NCBI RefSeq assembly: GCF_010907035.1 | Contig: NZ_QUMK01000049.1 | Location: 1 to 42,972, forward strand | Origin: Rhodopseudomonas sp. BR0M22 | GTDB lineage: Bacteria > Pseudomonadota > Alphaproteobacteria > Rhizobiales > Xanthobacteraceae | Length of the DNA stretch: 42,972 bases | Reading direction: 5' to 3' | Shown: in pieces, positions 16,967 through 25,936 of the stretch | How the letters are laid out: the number at the start of each line of letters is the position of its first letter | Position numbering within the stretch: position 1 is the stretch's first letter | Notes under the pieces: generated by a model | Told to the model about the DNA's origin: nothing | Seen by the model: the letters and a program-made list of their open reading frames with translations, nothing else | The model's database searches: none | Made by a program: the position numbers and the translations under genes

Positions 16967-18207
16967 TCCGGCGGGCACTCGCGGCGGTCCTGCTGGGCGC
17001 GACGGTGGCGGCCGCCGTGCTGTCCGGCGCGACCGCTGCGCGCGCCGCGGACGCCGGATTCACACGCTTCATTGCGTCGCTGTGGCCGGAGGCGCAACAG
17101 GCCGGCGTCTCGCGCGCGACGTTCGACGCGGTCACCGCCGGCCTCGAACCGGACTACAAGCTGCCCGACCTGATCCTGCCCGGCCGGCCGAAGACCGGCG
17201 CGCCGCGGCAGGCCGAGTTCGTCCAGGTGCCGGCCGATTACGTCAAGGAATCGCGAATCGAAGGCCTTGCCGCGCACGGCCGCAAGCTGCTCGACAAGTA
17301 TCGGTCGACCCTGAACGGAATCGAACGACGGTTCGGCGTGCCGGGGCCGGTGGTACTGGCGATCTGGGGACGCGAAACCGATTACGGCCGCTACCGGCTG
17401 CCCTACGATGCGGTGCGGGTGCTGGCGACTCAGGCCTATGTCGGGCGCCGCAAGGAGCAGTACCGCGTCGAATTGATCGAGGCGATGAAGATCATCAGCG
17501 ACGGCGTGGTGACGCGGCAGGGCATGCGCTCGTCCTGGGCTGGCGCCACCGGTCTGACCCAGTTCCTGCCGTCCGAATACTACAAGCACGGTGTCGATTT
17601 CGACGGCGACGGCAAGGTCGACATCTGGCATTCGGTGCCGGATGCGCTGGCCTCCGCGGCGCAGCAGCTCGTCAACAAGGGCTGGCAGGGCGGCGTGCGC
17701 TGGGCCTACGAGGTCAAGGCGCCGGAGCGTGCCGATTGCACCCAAGGTGTGCCGGAGGTGACCAAGCCGATCGGCCAGTGGCTGCGCGAGGGGTTTACGT
17801 TGGCGCGGCCGGCCAAGCTGAGCGCCGAGGAGCTGCGACAGCCCGCTTCGCTGTTGCAGCCGGAGGGAAGCTACGGTCCGGCGTTCCTGACCACGAAGAA
17901 TTACTTCGTGATCAAGGAATACAATTTCTCCGATCTGTATGTGCTGTTCGTCGGCCATCTCGCCGACCGGATGACCGATCCGCGTCCGTTCGCGACGCCA
18001 TGGTCGGCCTCGACGCAGCTTCGCACCAAGGACGTCGAAGCGATGCAGCGCGGGCTGGCGCGGCTCGGCTTGTATCAGGACAAGGTCGATGGCAAGGCGG
18101 GGATGCTGACCCGCGCCGCACTCGGCGCTTATCAGAAGCGCGCCGGTCTGAGGGTCGACTGCTGGCCGAGCGAAGTCGTGTTGCGATCGATCGAAGCGGC
18201 GCGCTGA
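16963..18207 (+). CDS. Secreted lytic murein transglycosylase (MltB-like) with C-terminal peptidoglycan-binding domain
   Basis: 414 aa from a TTG at 16963 that overlaps the preceding stop. The start is chosen because it is the only one giving a full signal peptide: (M)[17 protein letters not shown]...A-R-A-A-D, cut after about residue 30. The frame stays open upstream, but that part is a shadow of the previous gene. The catalytic domain carries the MltB-type glutamate in [11 protein letters not shown] near residue 134 and [17 protein letters not shown] near 190. A C-terminal peptidoglycan-binding fold (about residues 345-414) has [16 protein letters not shown]. Cleaves the glycan strand with anhydro-muramic ends, in the periplasm. 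No lipobox, so soluble rather than a lipoprotein. Confidence 0.9.
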   Translation: MIRRALAAVLLGATVAAAVLSGATAARAADAGFTRFIASLWPEAQQAGVSRATFDAVTAGLEPDYKLPDLILPGRPKTGAPRQAEFVQVPADYVKESRIEGLAAHGRKLLDKYRSTLNGIERRFGVPGPVVLAIWGRETDYGRYRLPYDAVRVLATQAYVGRRKEQYRVELIEAMKIISDGVVTRQGMRSSWAGATGLTQFLPSEYYKHGVDFDGDGKVDIWHSVPDALASAAQQLVNKGWQGGVRWAYEVKAPERADCTQGVPEVTKPIGQWLREGFTLARPAKLSAEELRQPASLLQPEGSYGPAFLTTKNYFVIKEYNFSDLYVLFVGHLADRMTDPRPFATPWSASTQLRTKDVEAMQRGLARLGLYQDKVDGKAGMLTRAALGAYQKRAGLRVDCWPSEVVLRSIEAAR

Positions 18208-18231
18208 GGGGCGAACAAAAATCAGGCGCAA

Positions 18232-18264
18232 ACAAAAACCCGGCCGATCGCTCGGCCGGGTTTG
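18232..18264. terminator. Bidirectional terminator between the transglycosylase and the small secreted gene
   Basis: Perfect 12-bp stem AAACCCGGCCGA / TCGGCCGGGTTT with loop TCGC (18236-18263). The T-run is better on the minus strand (TTTTTGTTTG), serving the gene ending at 18302; on the plus strand it gives GGGTTTGG. Confidence 0.8.
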
Positions 18265-18301
18265 GCATTCTGGTCGGCGCACGCCGTGCGCCGCGGCCGG
18301 A

Positions 18302-18586
18302 TCAATCGCACACGCGAACGCGGCGCGAACGCCACACGCCGGCGTAGTCGTCCCAGAATCGCTCGCGTGCCCAGTGGCACGGCGGCTCTTCGACATAGAC
18401 CGGGGCGGGCTCGGCGTAGGCGGGGCGGCTGTTGGCGAGCGCGCCACCGAGCAGCGCGCCGCCGATCAGGCCACCCGCGATGCCGGCGGCAATCCGACCG
18501 CCATCGGCCTTGGCAGGCGGGGCGATGCTGACCAGCGAACCGGCAACGGTCGCGGCCGCAAGCAGGACGGTAACAGTCTTCTTCAT
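18302..18586 (-). CDS. Small secreted protein with glycine zipper and C-terminal RVCD
   Basis: 94 aa from the ATG at 18586, which has AGGAG upstream and gives a clean signal peptide (MKKTVTVLLAAATVAGSL...A-K-A-D). The mature part has a glycine-zipper segment I-A-A-G-I-A-G-G-L-I-G-G-A-L-L-G-G-A-L-A and a C-terminal block C-H-W-A-R-E-R-F-W-D-D-Y-A-G-V-W-R-S-R-R-V-R-V-C-D. It has exactly two cysteines after the signal peptide, bracketing that block, so a disulfide is likely in the periplasm. A paralog of the gene at 18815-19162, with the same layout. Function unknown. Confidence 0.82.
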   Translation of the reverse strand: MKKTVTVLLAAATVAGSLVSIAPPAKADGGRIAAGIAGGLIGGALLGGALANSRPAYAEPAPVYVEEPPCHWARERFWDDYAGVWRSRRVRVCD

Positions 18587-18814
18587 CTGAGAGGCTCTCC
18601 TGAGATCGCGCCGCGCCTGGCGCATTATGAACGAACCGGTACTCCCCGACCGCACAGCACCAAAAAAGCACAATGCCGTCAATTGTCGCAAATCGGCTGG
18701 CGGATCAGTGGCTCCGAAAAACGGTGTTTTTCGGGCCATTACCGCCGGCTCGCGACGTCAAGCGGGCCTTTAGGCTGCCGACTTTGTCGGAATCGGACAG
18801 CGAAAGGTTCAAGC

Positions 18815-19162
18815 TCAGTCGCAGACACGGATTCGACGGAGTCGCCAGCCGTAGCCGTCCCAGAATCGCTGACGCTGCCAGTAGCAACCGCCGTAATATC
18901 CAGGCGACACCACATAGGCCGGGGCAGGGCGGTAGCCGTAGACGTAGCGCGGGCCGTAACCATAGCCGTATCCGCCGCCATAGTAATAGCCGGGGCTGCC
19001 GTAATAGGGCGATGCAAGCGCACCGCCGATGAGCGCGCCGCCGATCAGACCGGCCGCGATTCCCGCGCCGAAACCGTCATGCGCCTGTGCCGGCGCGGTT
19101 GATCCAACCGCCGCAACCGCCAGTGTTGCGGCTGTAGCCAACGCCATCATCGACTTTCTCAT
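18815..19162 (-). CDS. Small secreted Tyr/Gly-rich protein with glycine zipper and C-terminal RVCD
   Basis: 115 aa from the ATG at 19162 (AAAGGTGAT upstream); signal peptide MRKSMMALATAATLAVAAV...A-Q-A-H. The mature part has the zipper G-I-A-A-G-L-I-G-G-A-L-I-G-G-A-L-A, a tyrosine/glycine-rich middle (Y-Y-Y-G-G-G-Y-G-Y-G-Y-G-P-R-Y), and the same final block as its neighbour: C-Y-W-Q-R-Q-R-F-W-D-G-Y-G-W-R-L-R-R-I-R-V-C-D. The two bracketing cysteines are conserved. Divides from the paralog by about 230 bases; both are on the minus strand. Family unknown; it may be an envelope or surface protein (inference). Confidence 0.82.
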   Translation of the reverse strand: MRKSMMALATAATLAVAAVGSTAPAQAHDGFGAGIAAGLIGGALIGGALASPYYGSPGYYYGGGYGYGYGPRYVYGYRPAPAYVVSPGYYGGCYWQRQRFWDGYGWRLRRIRVCD

Positions 19163-19525
19163 GGCATCACCTTTCGATCGATCGCCGGACCAGATGGGGC
19201 GCGGGCGCGCCCCTGCCATGGTCCATACCGCATGGTTTCATCAATCGATTGAACGAACCATGAATACCGTCGCCGCAGTGCTGCCATCGTCCGGCCGGCC
19301 GTCGGTCATGGGTCACGGCGCTGGACCCTTGGCTTCAGCGAAAGCGTTGCCGGAGAGGGCGATGCACGCGGCGAAATTCGTGCGGATCGCAGCCGGAGAG
19401 GGCCGCGCTTGACGAACATCAAGCCGCCTCTTGCAGATTGGAATAGGTTGAAGTTGCACGTTTTCCTTTTGCTTCGGCGATTGCAACTCACTATTCGAAA
19501 GCTGCGACCTGCTGGATTGAGACCG
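19163..19525. other. Gene-free stretch of 363 bases
   Basis: Divergent region between the Tyr/Gly-rich protein and bfd. It contains one strong inverted repeat GGGGCGCG-GG-CGCGCCCC at 19196-19213, close to the secreted gene's start. No gene is supported: overlapping frames on both strands disagree and lack ribosome sites. The AT-richer part at 19430-19520 should contain the bfd promoter. Confidence 0.4.
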
Positions 19526-19726
19526 ATGATTGTTTGTTCTTGCAACGTCCTCAGCGACCACGATGTCCGTGCCACCATGCACACCGAAGGCGGCCCCGCG
19601 CGCAACCCGGGCGAGGTGCATCGCTGCCTCGGCTGCAGCCGCAAGTGCGGGCGCTGCATGCACACCATCAAGAACATCATGAACGAGGCGCTGTGCGGCG
19701 CTGATCATCGGCACACCAACGCCTGA
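19526..19726 (+). CDS. bfd: Bacterioferritin-associated ferredoxin (Bfd)
   Basis: 66 aa from the ATG at 19526; the longer in-frame extension upstream is not conserved-looking. The first cysteine pair is M-I-V-C4-S-C6-N and the second pair lies in C-L-G-C-S-R-K-C-G-R-C (residues ~36-46), giving the C-x-C ... C-x2-C ligands of the Bfd [2Fe-2S] cluster, with extra cysteines beyond the four needed. The ending H-T-I-K-N-I-M-N-E-A-L is the usual second helix. Bfd docks on bacterioferritin and reduces its ferric core so iron is released. bfr lies 146 bases downstream in the same direction but behind its own control element, so the pair need not be co-regulated. Confidence 0.9.
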   Translation: MIVCSCNVLSDHDVRATMHTEGGPARNPGEVHRCLGCSRKCGRCMHTIKNIMNEALCGADHRHTNA

Positions 19727-19803
19727 TCGTTCGGTCTTTGATCATTCGATTCCTTCGCCGTGGATCGAGACGTCACCGGGATTGCATTTCACCCGCAGTG
19801 TGA

Positions 19804-19819
19804 TCTAGAATTATTCTAA
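19804..19819 (+). promoter_or_regulatory. Iron control element (Irr-type box) over the bfr promoter
   Basis: TAGAA - TTA - TTCTA (19806-19818) is a perfect inverted repeat inside TCTAGAATTATTCTAA, matching the TTTAGAAnnnTTCTAAA-type iron control element bound by Irr in Bradyrhizobium and relatives. Another TTCTAAA follows at 19820-19826. A plausible -35 TTGCAT (19782-19787) and -10 TAGAAT (19806-19811, 18-base spacer) place the box on the -10. Known logic: Irr accumulates when iron/heme is low and represses storage genes. Confidence 0.72.
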
Positions 19820-19872
19820 TTCTAAAGCGGCCGCGCCGGCGGTTCGCCGATTGCAGGAGTGACGGAACCACC

Positions 19873-20352
19873 ATGAAGGGCGACGCCAAGGTCATCGAAT
19901 ATCTCAACCGCGGTCTTCGCAGCGAGCTGACCGCAATCAACCAGTATTGGCTGCACTATCGGCTGCTCGACAATTGGGGCTTGAAGGACCTCGCCAAGAT
20001 CTGGCGCAAGGAGTCCATCGAGGAGATGGTCCACGCCGACAAGTTCACCGATCGGATCCTGTTCCTGGACGGCTTCCCGAACATGCAGGTGCTCGATCCG
20101 CTGCGGATCGGCCAGAACATGAAGGAAGTTCTCGAGTCCGATCTGCAGGCCGAGCTCGACGCTCGCGCGCTGTATCAGGAAGCGGCAACCTACTGCCACA
20201 GCGTCAAGGACTACGTGTCGCGCGACCTGTTCGAAGAGCTGATGAAGGACGAGGAAGGTCACATCGACTTCCTCGAGACCCAGCTCGATCTGGTCGGCCG
20301 CATCGGCATTGAGCTGTATCAGCAGCATCACATCGGCGAGGTCGATCACTGA
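19873..20352 (+). CDS. bfr: Bacterioferritin
   Basis: 159 aa, the standard length. All ferroxidase-centre ligands are present: E18, E51, H54, E94, E127 and H130. The heme-ligand methionine is M52 in E-E-M-V-H-A-D. The subunits form a 24-mer shell that oxidises and stores iron, with heme at the two-fold interfaces, in the cytoplasm. ATG 19873 follows GGAGTGACGGAACC. Context: bfd is immediately upstream, an Irr-type box lies 54 bases before the start, and a strong terminator follows, so it is probably transcribed alone. Confidence 0.97.
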   Translation: MKGDAKVIEYLNRGLRSELTAINQYWLHYRLLDNWGLKDLAKIWRKESIEEMVHADKFTDRILFLDGFPNMQVLDPLRIGQNMKEVLESDLQAELDARALYQEAATYCHSVKDYVSRDLFEELMKDEEGHIDFLETQLDLVGRIGIELYQQHHIGEVDH

Positions 20353-20380
20353 TCGCTCGCCCGGTCGTATTTTGACCGGC

Positions 20381-20405
20381 AGGGCCGCCCGCGGGCGGCC
20401 CTTTC
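20381..20405 (+). terminator. Terminator after bfr
   Basis: A perfect 22-base palindrome, AGGGCCGCCCGC-GGGCGGCCCT (20381-20402), followed by TTC. It lies 28 bases after the bfr stop and 5 bases before the end of the convergent lipoprotein gene, so it may work in both directions; the T-run is short. Confidence 0.7.
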
Positions 20406-20406
20406 G

Positions 20407-20949
20407 TTACGTCGTGCGGCGCGGCTCTTGCGCCGGCGACAGCGGGCAGTCGCGATAGGCTTCTTCGATTGCCTGGTCCGAACCGTCGACCCTAAAGACG
20501 GACGTACTGGTTCCCGCATTCAGCGACCTGATCCGCACCACGAGCTGGTTCGCACCTCGCAGATCGGTGACGAACTGCTGGAGTGCCGCTGGATCTTCGA
20601 TCACGATCACCCGGTAACCCAGCAACACTCGCGACTCGACCGCGTCGCGACCGGGCTTGTCGTTGACGCGATAGCCCAAACTGGTGTTGCGGTCGCTGCC
20701 GATCCGGAAGTTGAAATTGATCTTGGCGATCGGCCGGTTCTCGAAGCAGGTGAGCTGCAGGCTCGCCACCGAGAAGCGCAGCGGATCGGTACTGTTCGAC
20801 GCCTGAGCCGCGATCGTCACCGCGCCCGCCACCGGCTGTCCGGTGATCAGATCGGGACGCTGATCGATCAGCCAACTGCCGGACCGCACCGTGCCGTTGC
20901 TGACGCATCCGGCTAACGCCACGGCAATCACACCCAACGCTACACGCAC
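20407..20949 (-). CDS. Lipoprotein of unknown function
   Basis: 180 aa from a GTG at 20949, chosen because GGGGGAGG lies 5 bases upstream; the longer frame from an ATG at 21003 lacks this. Signal peptide V-R-V-A-L-G-V-I-A-V-A-L-A-G-C with a lipobox L-A-G-C, so it is lipidated and membrane-anchored. Mature part about 165 residues, mixed beta-like segments (L-L-G-Y-R-V-I-V-I-E-D, Q-L-V-V-R-I-R-S-L-N) and two further cysteines. Not recognised as a family. It converges with bfr, and the two stops are about 55 bases apart around a shared hairpin. Confidence 0.8.
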   Translation of the reverse strand: MRVALGVIAVALAGCVSNGTVRSGSWLIDQRPDLITGQPVAGAVTIAAQASNSTDPLRFSVASLQLTCFENRPIAKINFNFRIGSDRNTSLGYRVNDKPGRDAVESRVLLGYRVIVIEDPAALQQFVTDLRGANQLVVRIRSLNAGTSTSVFRVDGSDQAIEEAYRDCPLSPAQEPRRTT

Positions 20950-21026
20950 CACAACCTCCCCCGGCCGCAGGATTAATCTGCAACCTATGCGTGCTGAGTG
21001 CAAGATTTCGTTCGGCGTGTAGAAAG

Positions 21027-21060
21027 CAACGGCCCGGCTTCGGGGGAAGCCGGGCCGTTG
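21027..21060 (-). terminator. Strong hairpin after the chemoreceptor gene
   Basis: Perfect 15-bp stem CAACGGCCCGGCTTC / GAAGCCGGGCCGTTG with loop GGGG, 27 bases beyond the stop of the minus-strand chemoreceptor gene. On that strand it is followed by CTTTCT, a weak T-run. It also insulates the lipoprotein gene downstream. Confidence 0.75.
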
Positions 21061-21087
21061 CGCGTCTTGATCGACAGGTGAGGCAGA

Positions 21088-22791
21088 TTACGCCGCACGC
21101 ACCGAGCTGAGGAACCGGGCCACCTCGGTCTTGAGCTGCGCGCTGTCGGTGGAGAGCGACTGCGCGGCTGCCAGCACCTGAGACGACGACATCCCGGTCT
21201 CCGCCGCGCCACGCTCGACGTCGGCGATGTTGGCGCTGACCTGCATGGTGCCCTGCGCTGCCTGCTGGACGTTACGCGAGATCTCCTGAGTGGCCGAGCC
21301 CTGCTGCTCGACCGCCGAGGCGATGGCCGACGAGATCTCCGACATCTGGCCGATGGTGGTGCCGATCTCCTTGATGGCCGAAACCGATTCCTCGGTCGCC
21401 GCCTGCATGCCGGAAATCTGCTGGCTGATTTCGTCGGTGGCCTTGGCGGTCTGCTCGGCGAGCGCCTTCACCTCGGCCGCGACCACGGCGAAGCCACGGC
21501 CGGCCTCGCCGGCGCGCGCCGCCTCGATCGTGGCGTTGAGCGCCAGAAGGTTGGTCTGGCCGGCGATGGTGTTGATCAGGTCGACGACGTCGCCGATCCG
21601 CTGCGCCGCGGTGGCGAGTTGATTGATGCGGTCGTTGGTCTTGTTGGCCTGCTGCACCGCAGAACTTGCGATCCGCGACGAGTCCTGTACCTGGCGGCTG
21701 ATCTCGTGGATCGAGGACGCCATCTCTTCGGTGGCCGACGCCACCGACTGGACGTTGCTGGTGGCGACTTCGGACGCTCCGGCGACTGCCGCAGTGAGCT
21801 TCTCGGCATCCTCGGCGGTGTGCGCCAGCTTGCTGGCGGAGGCTTCGAGTTCGCTGGAGGCGCTCGACACCGCTTCGACGATGCGGCCGACCGCGCCCTC
21901 GAAGGCGTCGGCGAGCTTCTGCATCTCCTGCTTGCGCTGCCGTGCCGCGACTTCGTCCTGATGCGCCTTCTGCTCGGCCTCTTCGCGGGCGCGATGATCG
22001 GCGTTCTCGCGGATCACCACCACGGTCTTGGCGATGTCGCCGATCTCGTCGCCGCGGGCCGCGCCGGGGATTTCGACGTCGAGCTGGCCGCCCGCCATCT
22101 TACCGAGGGCACCGTTCAGCCGCATCAGCGGCCGGGAGATACCGAAGAAGGTGAATACCATCGAGATCACCAGCGAGATCATCACCACCATCCCGAGGGC
22201 GAAGTTGATCCGGTTGGCGCTGAACAACTCGTCGGCGGCCTGCTTCTTGGTGATCTTCGCCGCCTGCTCGGCGCGGTCGACCGCCTCGCGCATCAGGCCG
22301 AGCGCCTGCGTCGCCGTCGCTTGCGCCTGGACGATCAGTTGATCGCGCTTGGCCTTCTCGGTCTCGCCGGCGGCTCCGCTCTGCATCGCTCTGATCGCCT
22401 CGCCGGCCTGGACCATTGCGCCGTCGTACTGCGAAGCCAGCGTTCCGATCGATCGCAGCCGTTCCTTGTCCGCACCGTCGGAGATCTGGGCCACCGCGAT
22501 TCCGATTTGGCGATCGACAGTCTCACGAGCGTTGCGCAGCGCGGCGATCGCGCCGTCGAGCTGTGCCGGCGTGGAGGCGAGTCGAAGCTCGGCCGCGGCG
22601 AGCTGCATCTGGCGAAGCGAGACGTTGGCTTCGAGGCCGTGATCGGCGACCATCTGCTGGGCATCGGCGCGCGCATTGACCGCGTTGATCGATCGTTCTG
22701 TCGTCAACTGATTGGCCGCCATCCCCAGCGACAGGGCGATACTGGTCAAGCTCGCGAGTCCGAGCTTCATTCCAATACTATTGAATCTCAT
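21088..22791 (-). CDS. Methyl-accepting chemotaxis protein (4-helix-bundle sensor, HAMP, MCP signalling domain)
   Basis: 567 aa. TM1 at about residues 10-28, a periplasmic helical sensor of about 160 residues (four-helix-bundle type), TM2 at about 192-214, HAMP at about 215-268 ([17 protein letters not shown]), then the long coiled-coil signalling domain. The hairpin tip that contacts CheA/CheW is intact: [30 protein letters not shown]. The C-terminus R-F-L-S-S-V-R-A-A has no CheR-binding pentapeptide. Ligand unknown. Single gene with its own hairpin terminator. Confidence 0.95.
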   Translation of the reverse strand: MRFNSIGMKLGLASLTSIALSLGMAANQLTTERSINAVNARADAQQMVADHGLEANVSLRQMQLAAAELRLASTPAQLDGAIAALRNARETVDRQIGIAVAQISDGADKERLRSIGTLASQYDGAMVQAGEAIRAMQSGAAGETEKAKRDQLIVQAQATATQALGLMREAVDRAEQAAKITKKQAADELFSANRINFALGMVVMISLVISMVFTFFGISRPLMRLNGALGKMAGGQLDVEIPGAARGDEIGDIAKTVVVIRENADHRAREEAEQKAHQDEVAARQRKQEMQKLADAFEGAVGRIVEAVSSASSELEASASKLAHTAEDAEKLTAAVAGASEVATSNVQSVASATEEMASSIHEISRQVQDSSRIASSAVQQANKTNDRINQLATAAQRIGDVVDLINTIAGQTNLLALNATIEAARAGEAGRGFAVVAAEVKALAEQTAKATDEISQQISGMQAATEESVSAIKEIGTTIGQMSEISSAIASAVEQQGSATQEISRNVQQAAQGTMQVSANIADVERGAAETGMSSSQVLAAAQSLSTDSAQLKTEVARFLSSVRAA

Positions 22792-23152
22792 GTCGAGAAC
22801 CTTCGCGTTGATGCGGTCGGCCGAAGCACCGGAGAGACCGCGGCGAAATCGTGAATTGCGCGTCCGCGCATCGCGGCAGGACTACGCCGACCTCGTGAAA
22901 CCACGGTTAACAGTCCACGTGCGAAAAGCTCTTGTGTGGCAAATAGTTACCTGCAATCAGCGAGATACGTCAGGTAGCCCGCCCTGAAGTGCCTTACGTA
23001 GTATTCCGGATGACGCCGAATTTGTATCCGGTTGCCTGCAATGCTCGCTGTTATCGCGCCACGCTCTCGCCATCGTGCATTCAGTGTTGGTTCAGCCACC
23101 GAGGCTGCATGATACCGCTCGACCTGGGTAACTAGGCAGTGGGACGACGCGG
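22792..23152. other. Gene-free stretch of 361 bases
   Basis: Divergent region between the chemoreceptor and the DUF1800 gene. I see no conserved frame, repeat or hairpin. Part of it (22900-23050) is AT-richer than its surroundings and probably carries the promoters. No flagellar sigma54- or sigma28-type promoter was identified with confidence. Confidence 0.35.
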
Positions 23153-24727
23153 ATGACCACCATCAAGCTGGGGAACGGGGTTGGGCTGGCCGCCGTGGCG
23201 ATTGCAGCCGCCGCGGTGTTCGGCGGAGGCTCGGCGCAGGCCGCGGAGATTTCGCCGCAGGATCTGGCACTGATCGATCGGCTGACCTGGGGCGTCAACG
23301 GCTCCACCGTCGTGCAATTCCAGAAACTCGGCGCCGCGCGTTGGATCGATCAGCAACTTCATCCGAGGACTGACGGTGCGCTGCCGCAGCCGGCCGCCGT
23401 ACAGATCGAGGCGATGTCCGACGCGAGCGGACTGACGCCGGCGGCGATCACAGCGTTTCAGGAGCAGGCCAAGGAGGCTAACCAGCTCACCGATCCGGAG
23501 GCGCGCAAGACCGCGAAACAGGCCTATCAGCAAGCGTTGAACGACCGAGCCAAGCAGGCCGCGAGCCGATCGATCCTGCGCGCGCTGTATGCGCCCGATC
23601 AGCTCCGCGAACGGATGACCTGGTTCTGGCTGAACCATTTCAACGTCCACCAGAGCAAGGCCGAGCTTCGCCTGCTGGTCGGCGATTATGAAGATCGCGC
23701 GATCCGCGCGCACGCTCTCGGCAAGTTCGGCGATCTTCTGCGCGCGACGCTGCGGCACCCGGCGATGCTGCGCTATCTCGACAATGCCGGCAACGCCAAC
23801 GGCCATCTCAACGAGAACTACGCCCGCGAGATCATGGAGCTGCACACCATGGGTGTCGGCAGCGGCTATACCCAGGCCGACGTCGAGGCGCTGGCGAAAA
23901 TCCTCACGGGCGTCGGCATCGACTATCGGCCTGAAGACCCCAAGCTGAAACCGGCGCTCGCCGGGCAGCTCGTGCGCGACGGCGCGTTCGAGTTCAATCC
24001 GGCGCGCCACGATTATTCCGACAAGGTCTTTCTCGGCCAGACTATTCGCGGCAGCGGCCTTGCCGAGGTCGATCAGGCGCTCGACCTGATCGCGCACAAT
24101 CCGGCGACCGCCCAGCATGTTTCGCGCAAGATCGCCACTTACTTCGTGTCGGACGAGCCACCGCAGTCTCTGATCGACCGGATGGCGAAGGCGTTCATCG
24201 CGTCCGACGGCGACATCGCGCAGGTGCTCGCCGCGATGATCGGGGCGCCGGAGTTCTCCGCCTCGCTGAAAACCGCGGCGCGTTTCAAGGATCCGGTCGG
24301 CTACGTCTATTCGGCGGTGCGGCTCGCTTACGACGACAAGGTCGTGCTCAACACCTTGCCGATCCAGCGATGGCTCGGCCGGCTCGGTGAGGGGCTGTAT
24401 GAGCGCCAGACGCCGGACGGCTACCCGCTGGTCGCGAGCGCCTGGAACGGCCCGGGCCAGATGATGCTGCGGTTCGAGATCGCGCGGCAGATCGGATCCG
24501 GCTCGGCCGGGCTGTTCAAGCCGGATCAGCCGGACGCCAAGGATCGGCCGGCGTTCCCGCTGCTGCAGAACGCGCTGTATTTCGAGGGACTGCGGCAGAC
24601 GCTGAGCTCCACCACGCGCGGCGTGCTCGACCAGGCGATCTCGCCGCAGGATTGGAACACGCTGTATCTGTCCTCGCCCGAATTCATGGTTCGTCAACGC
24701 GCGGAGGCACCGCATGAACCGTCGTGA
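23153..24727 (+). CDS. DUF1800-domain exported protein
   Basis: 524 aa with a signal peptide (hydrophobic stretch V-G-L-A-A-V-A-I-A-A-A-A-V-F, cut near A-Q-A-A at about residue 31). The DUF1800 pattern is clear: I-D-R-L-T-W-G near residue 42, M-T-W-F-W-L-N-H-F-N-V near 158, A-L-G-K-F-G-D-L-L near 187, H-P-A-M-L-R-Y-L-D near 200 and N-E-N-Y-A-R-E-I-M-E-L-H-T-M-G-V near 223. The family's molecular role is unknown. It overlaps the DUF1501 gene by 14 bases; these two families recur as neighbours in many bacteria, implying they work together outside the cytoplasm. Confidence 0.92.
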   Translation: MTTIKLGNGVGLAAVAIAAAAVFGGGSAQAAEISPQDLALIDRLTWGVNGSTVVQFQKLGAARWIDQQLHPRTDGALPQPAAVQIEAMSDASGLTPAAITAFQEQAKEANQLTDPEARKTAKQAYQQALNDRAKQAASRSILRALYAPDQLRERMTWFWLNHFNVHQSKAELRLLVGDYEDRAIRAHALGKFGDLLRATLRHPAMLRYLDNAGNANGHLNENYAREIMELHTMGVGSGYTQADVEALAKILTGVGIDYRPEDPKLKPALAGQLVRDGAFEFNPARHDYSDKVFLGQTIRGSGLAEVDQALDLIAHNPATAQHVSRKIATYFVSDEPPQSLIDRMAKAFIASDGDIAQVLAAMIGAPEFSASLKTAARFKDPVGYVYSAVRLAYDDKVVLNTLPIQRWLGRLGEGLYERQTPDGYPLVASAWNGPGQMMLRFEIARQIGSGSAGLFKPDQPDAKDRPAFPLLQNALYFEGLRQTLSSTTRGVLDQAISPQDWNTLYLSSPEFMVRQRAEAPHEPS

Positions 24728-25919
24728 TCTGCTGAAGGCCGTCGCCGCATTCGCACCCGCTGCGCTGACCACCACGATCGCCGGCCGGGTGTGGGCCGCG
24801 CCCGCGACCGACGCCAAGCTGCTCGTCGTATTTCTGCGCGGCGCTTACGACGCCGCCAACGTGGTGGTGCCGGTGTCGAGCAGCTTCTACTACGAGTCCC
24901 GGCCGAACCTGGCGATCGCGCGGCCCGATGCCGGCAACCCCAACGCTGCGGTGGCGCTCGATGCCGATTGGGGGCTGCATCCGTCGCTGCGCGACACCAT
25001 CGCGCCGCTCTGGACGAAGCGGGAGATCGCGTTCGTTCCGTTCGCCGGCACCAGCGACGACACCACCCGTAGTCACTTCGAAACCCAGGACACGATCGAG
25101 CTCGGGCAGTCGACCGCCGGCCGGCGTGATTATCGCTCCGGCTTCATGAGCCGGCTCGCCGCCGAACTCACGCGGGTGAAGCCGATTGCCTTTACCGAAC
25201 AGTTGCCGCTGATCTTTCGCGGACAAGCCGAGATTCCGAACATCGCGCTCGGCAATGTCGGCAAGCCCGGCGTCGACGACCGCCAGGCCGAACTGATCAA
25301 GCAGATGTACGCCAAGACCAAGCTGGCCTCGGCAGTGACCGAAGGCTTTCGCGTGCGCGACGAAGTGGTGAAGTCGATCGCCGACGAGATGACCGCTGCC
25401 AATCGCGGTGCGGTGTCGCCGCGCGGCTTCGAGTTGTCGGCGCGCCGGATCGGCCGGCTGATGCGCGAACAGTTCAACCTCGGTTTCGTCGATGTCGGCG
25501 GTTGGGACACCCACGTCAATCAGGGCGCGGCGACCGGCTATCTCGCCGACCGGCTCGGCGAGCTGGGCCGGGCGCTGGCCGGCTTCCGCGAGGAGATCGG
25601 GCCGACCGCCTGGCGCGACAGCGTGGTGGTGGTGATCTCCGAGTTCGGCCGGACGTTTCGCGAGAACGGCGATCACGGCACCGATCACGGTCATGGCAGC
25701 GTGTATTGGGTGCTCGGCGGCGGGCTCAATGGCGGCCGCATCGCCGGCGAACAGATCAAGGTCGCGCAGCCGGCGCTGTTTCAGAACCGCGACTATCCGG
25801 TGCTGACCGATTATCGCGCGCTGTTCGCCGGCCTGGTGCAGCGGATGTACGGGCTCGATGCGGCGGCGCTGCAGCGGATCTTCGCCGGGGTGCATCCAGC
25901 CGATCTCGGCCTCGTCTGA
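24714..25919 (+). CDS. DUF1501-domain exported protein (Tat signal)
   Basis: 401 aa. The N-terminus MNRRDLLKAVAAFAPAAL carries a twin-arginine motif R-R-D-L-L-K, suggesting Tat export of a folded protein. The DUF1501 core belongs to the alkaline-phosphatase/sulfatase-like superfamily: L-L-V-V-F-L-R-G-A-Y-D near residue 41, D-V-G-G-W-D-T-H-V-N-Q near 260, V-I-S-E-F-G-R-T near 307 and D-H-G-H-G near 323, residues that could form a metal site. No substrate is known for the family. Overlaps the DUF1800 gene by 14 bases: a tight two-gene operon. A short inverted repeat CTGATCA...TGATCAG (25916-25940) lies at its stop. Confidence 0.92.
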   Translation: MNRRDLLKAVAAFAPAALTTTIAGRVWAAPATDAKLLVVFLRGAYDAANVVVPVSSSFYYESRPNLAIARPDAGNPNAAVALDADWGLHPSLRDTIAPLWTKREIAFVPFAGTSDDTTRSHFETQDTIELGQSTAGRRDYRSGFMSRLAAELTRVKPIAFTEQLPLIFRGQAEIPNIALGNVGKPGVDDRQAELIKQMYAKTKLASAVTEGFRVRDEVVKSIADEMTAANRGAVSPRGFELSARRIGRLMREQFNLGFVDVGGWDTHVNQGAATGYLADRLGELGRALAGFREEIGPTAWRDSVVVVISEFGRTFRENGDHGTDHGHGSVYWVLGGGLNGGRIAGEQIKVAQPALFQNRDYPVLTDYRALFAGLVQRMYGLDAAALQRIFAGVHPADLGLV

Positions 25920-25936
25920 TCAACGGTCTTGTGTGA

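Noticed and set aside
23132-24817. 561-codon open frame on the minus strand opposite the DUF1800 gene
   Set aside because: Antisense shadow; the plus-strand frame has a signal peptide and clear DUF1800 motifs, this one has neither.
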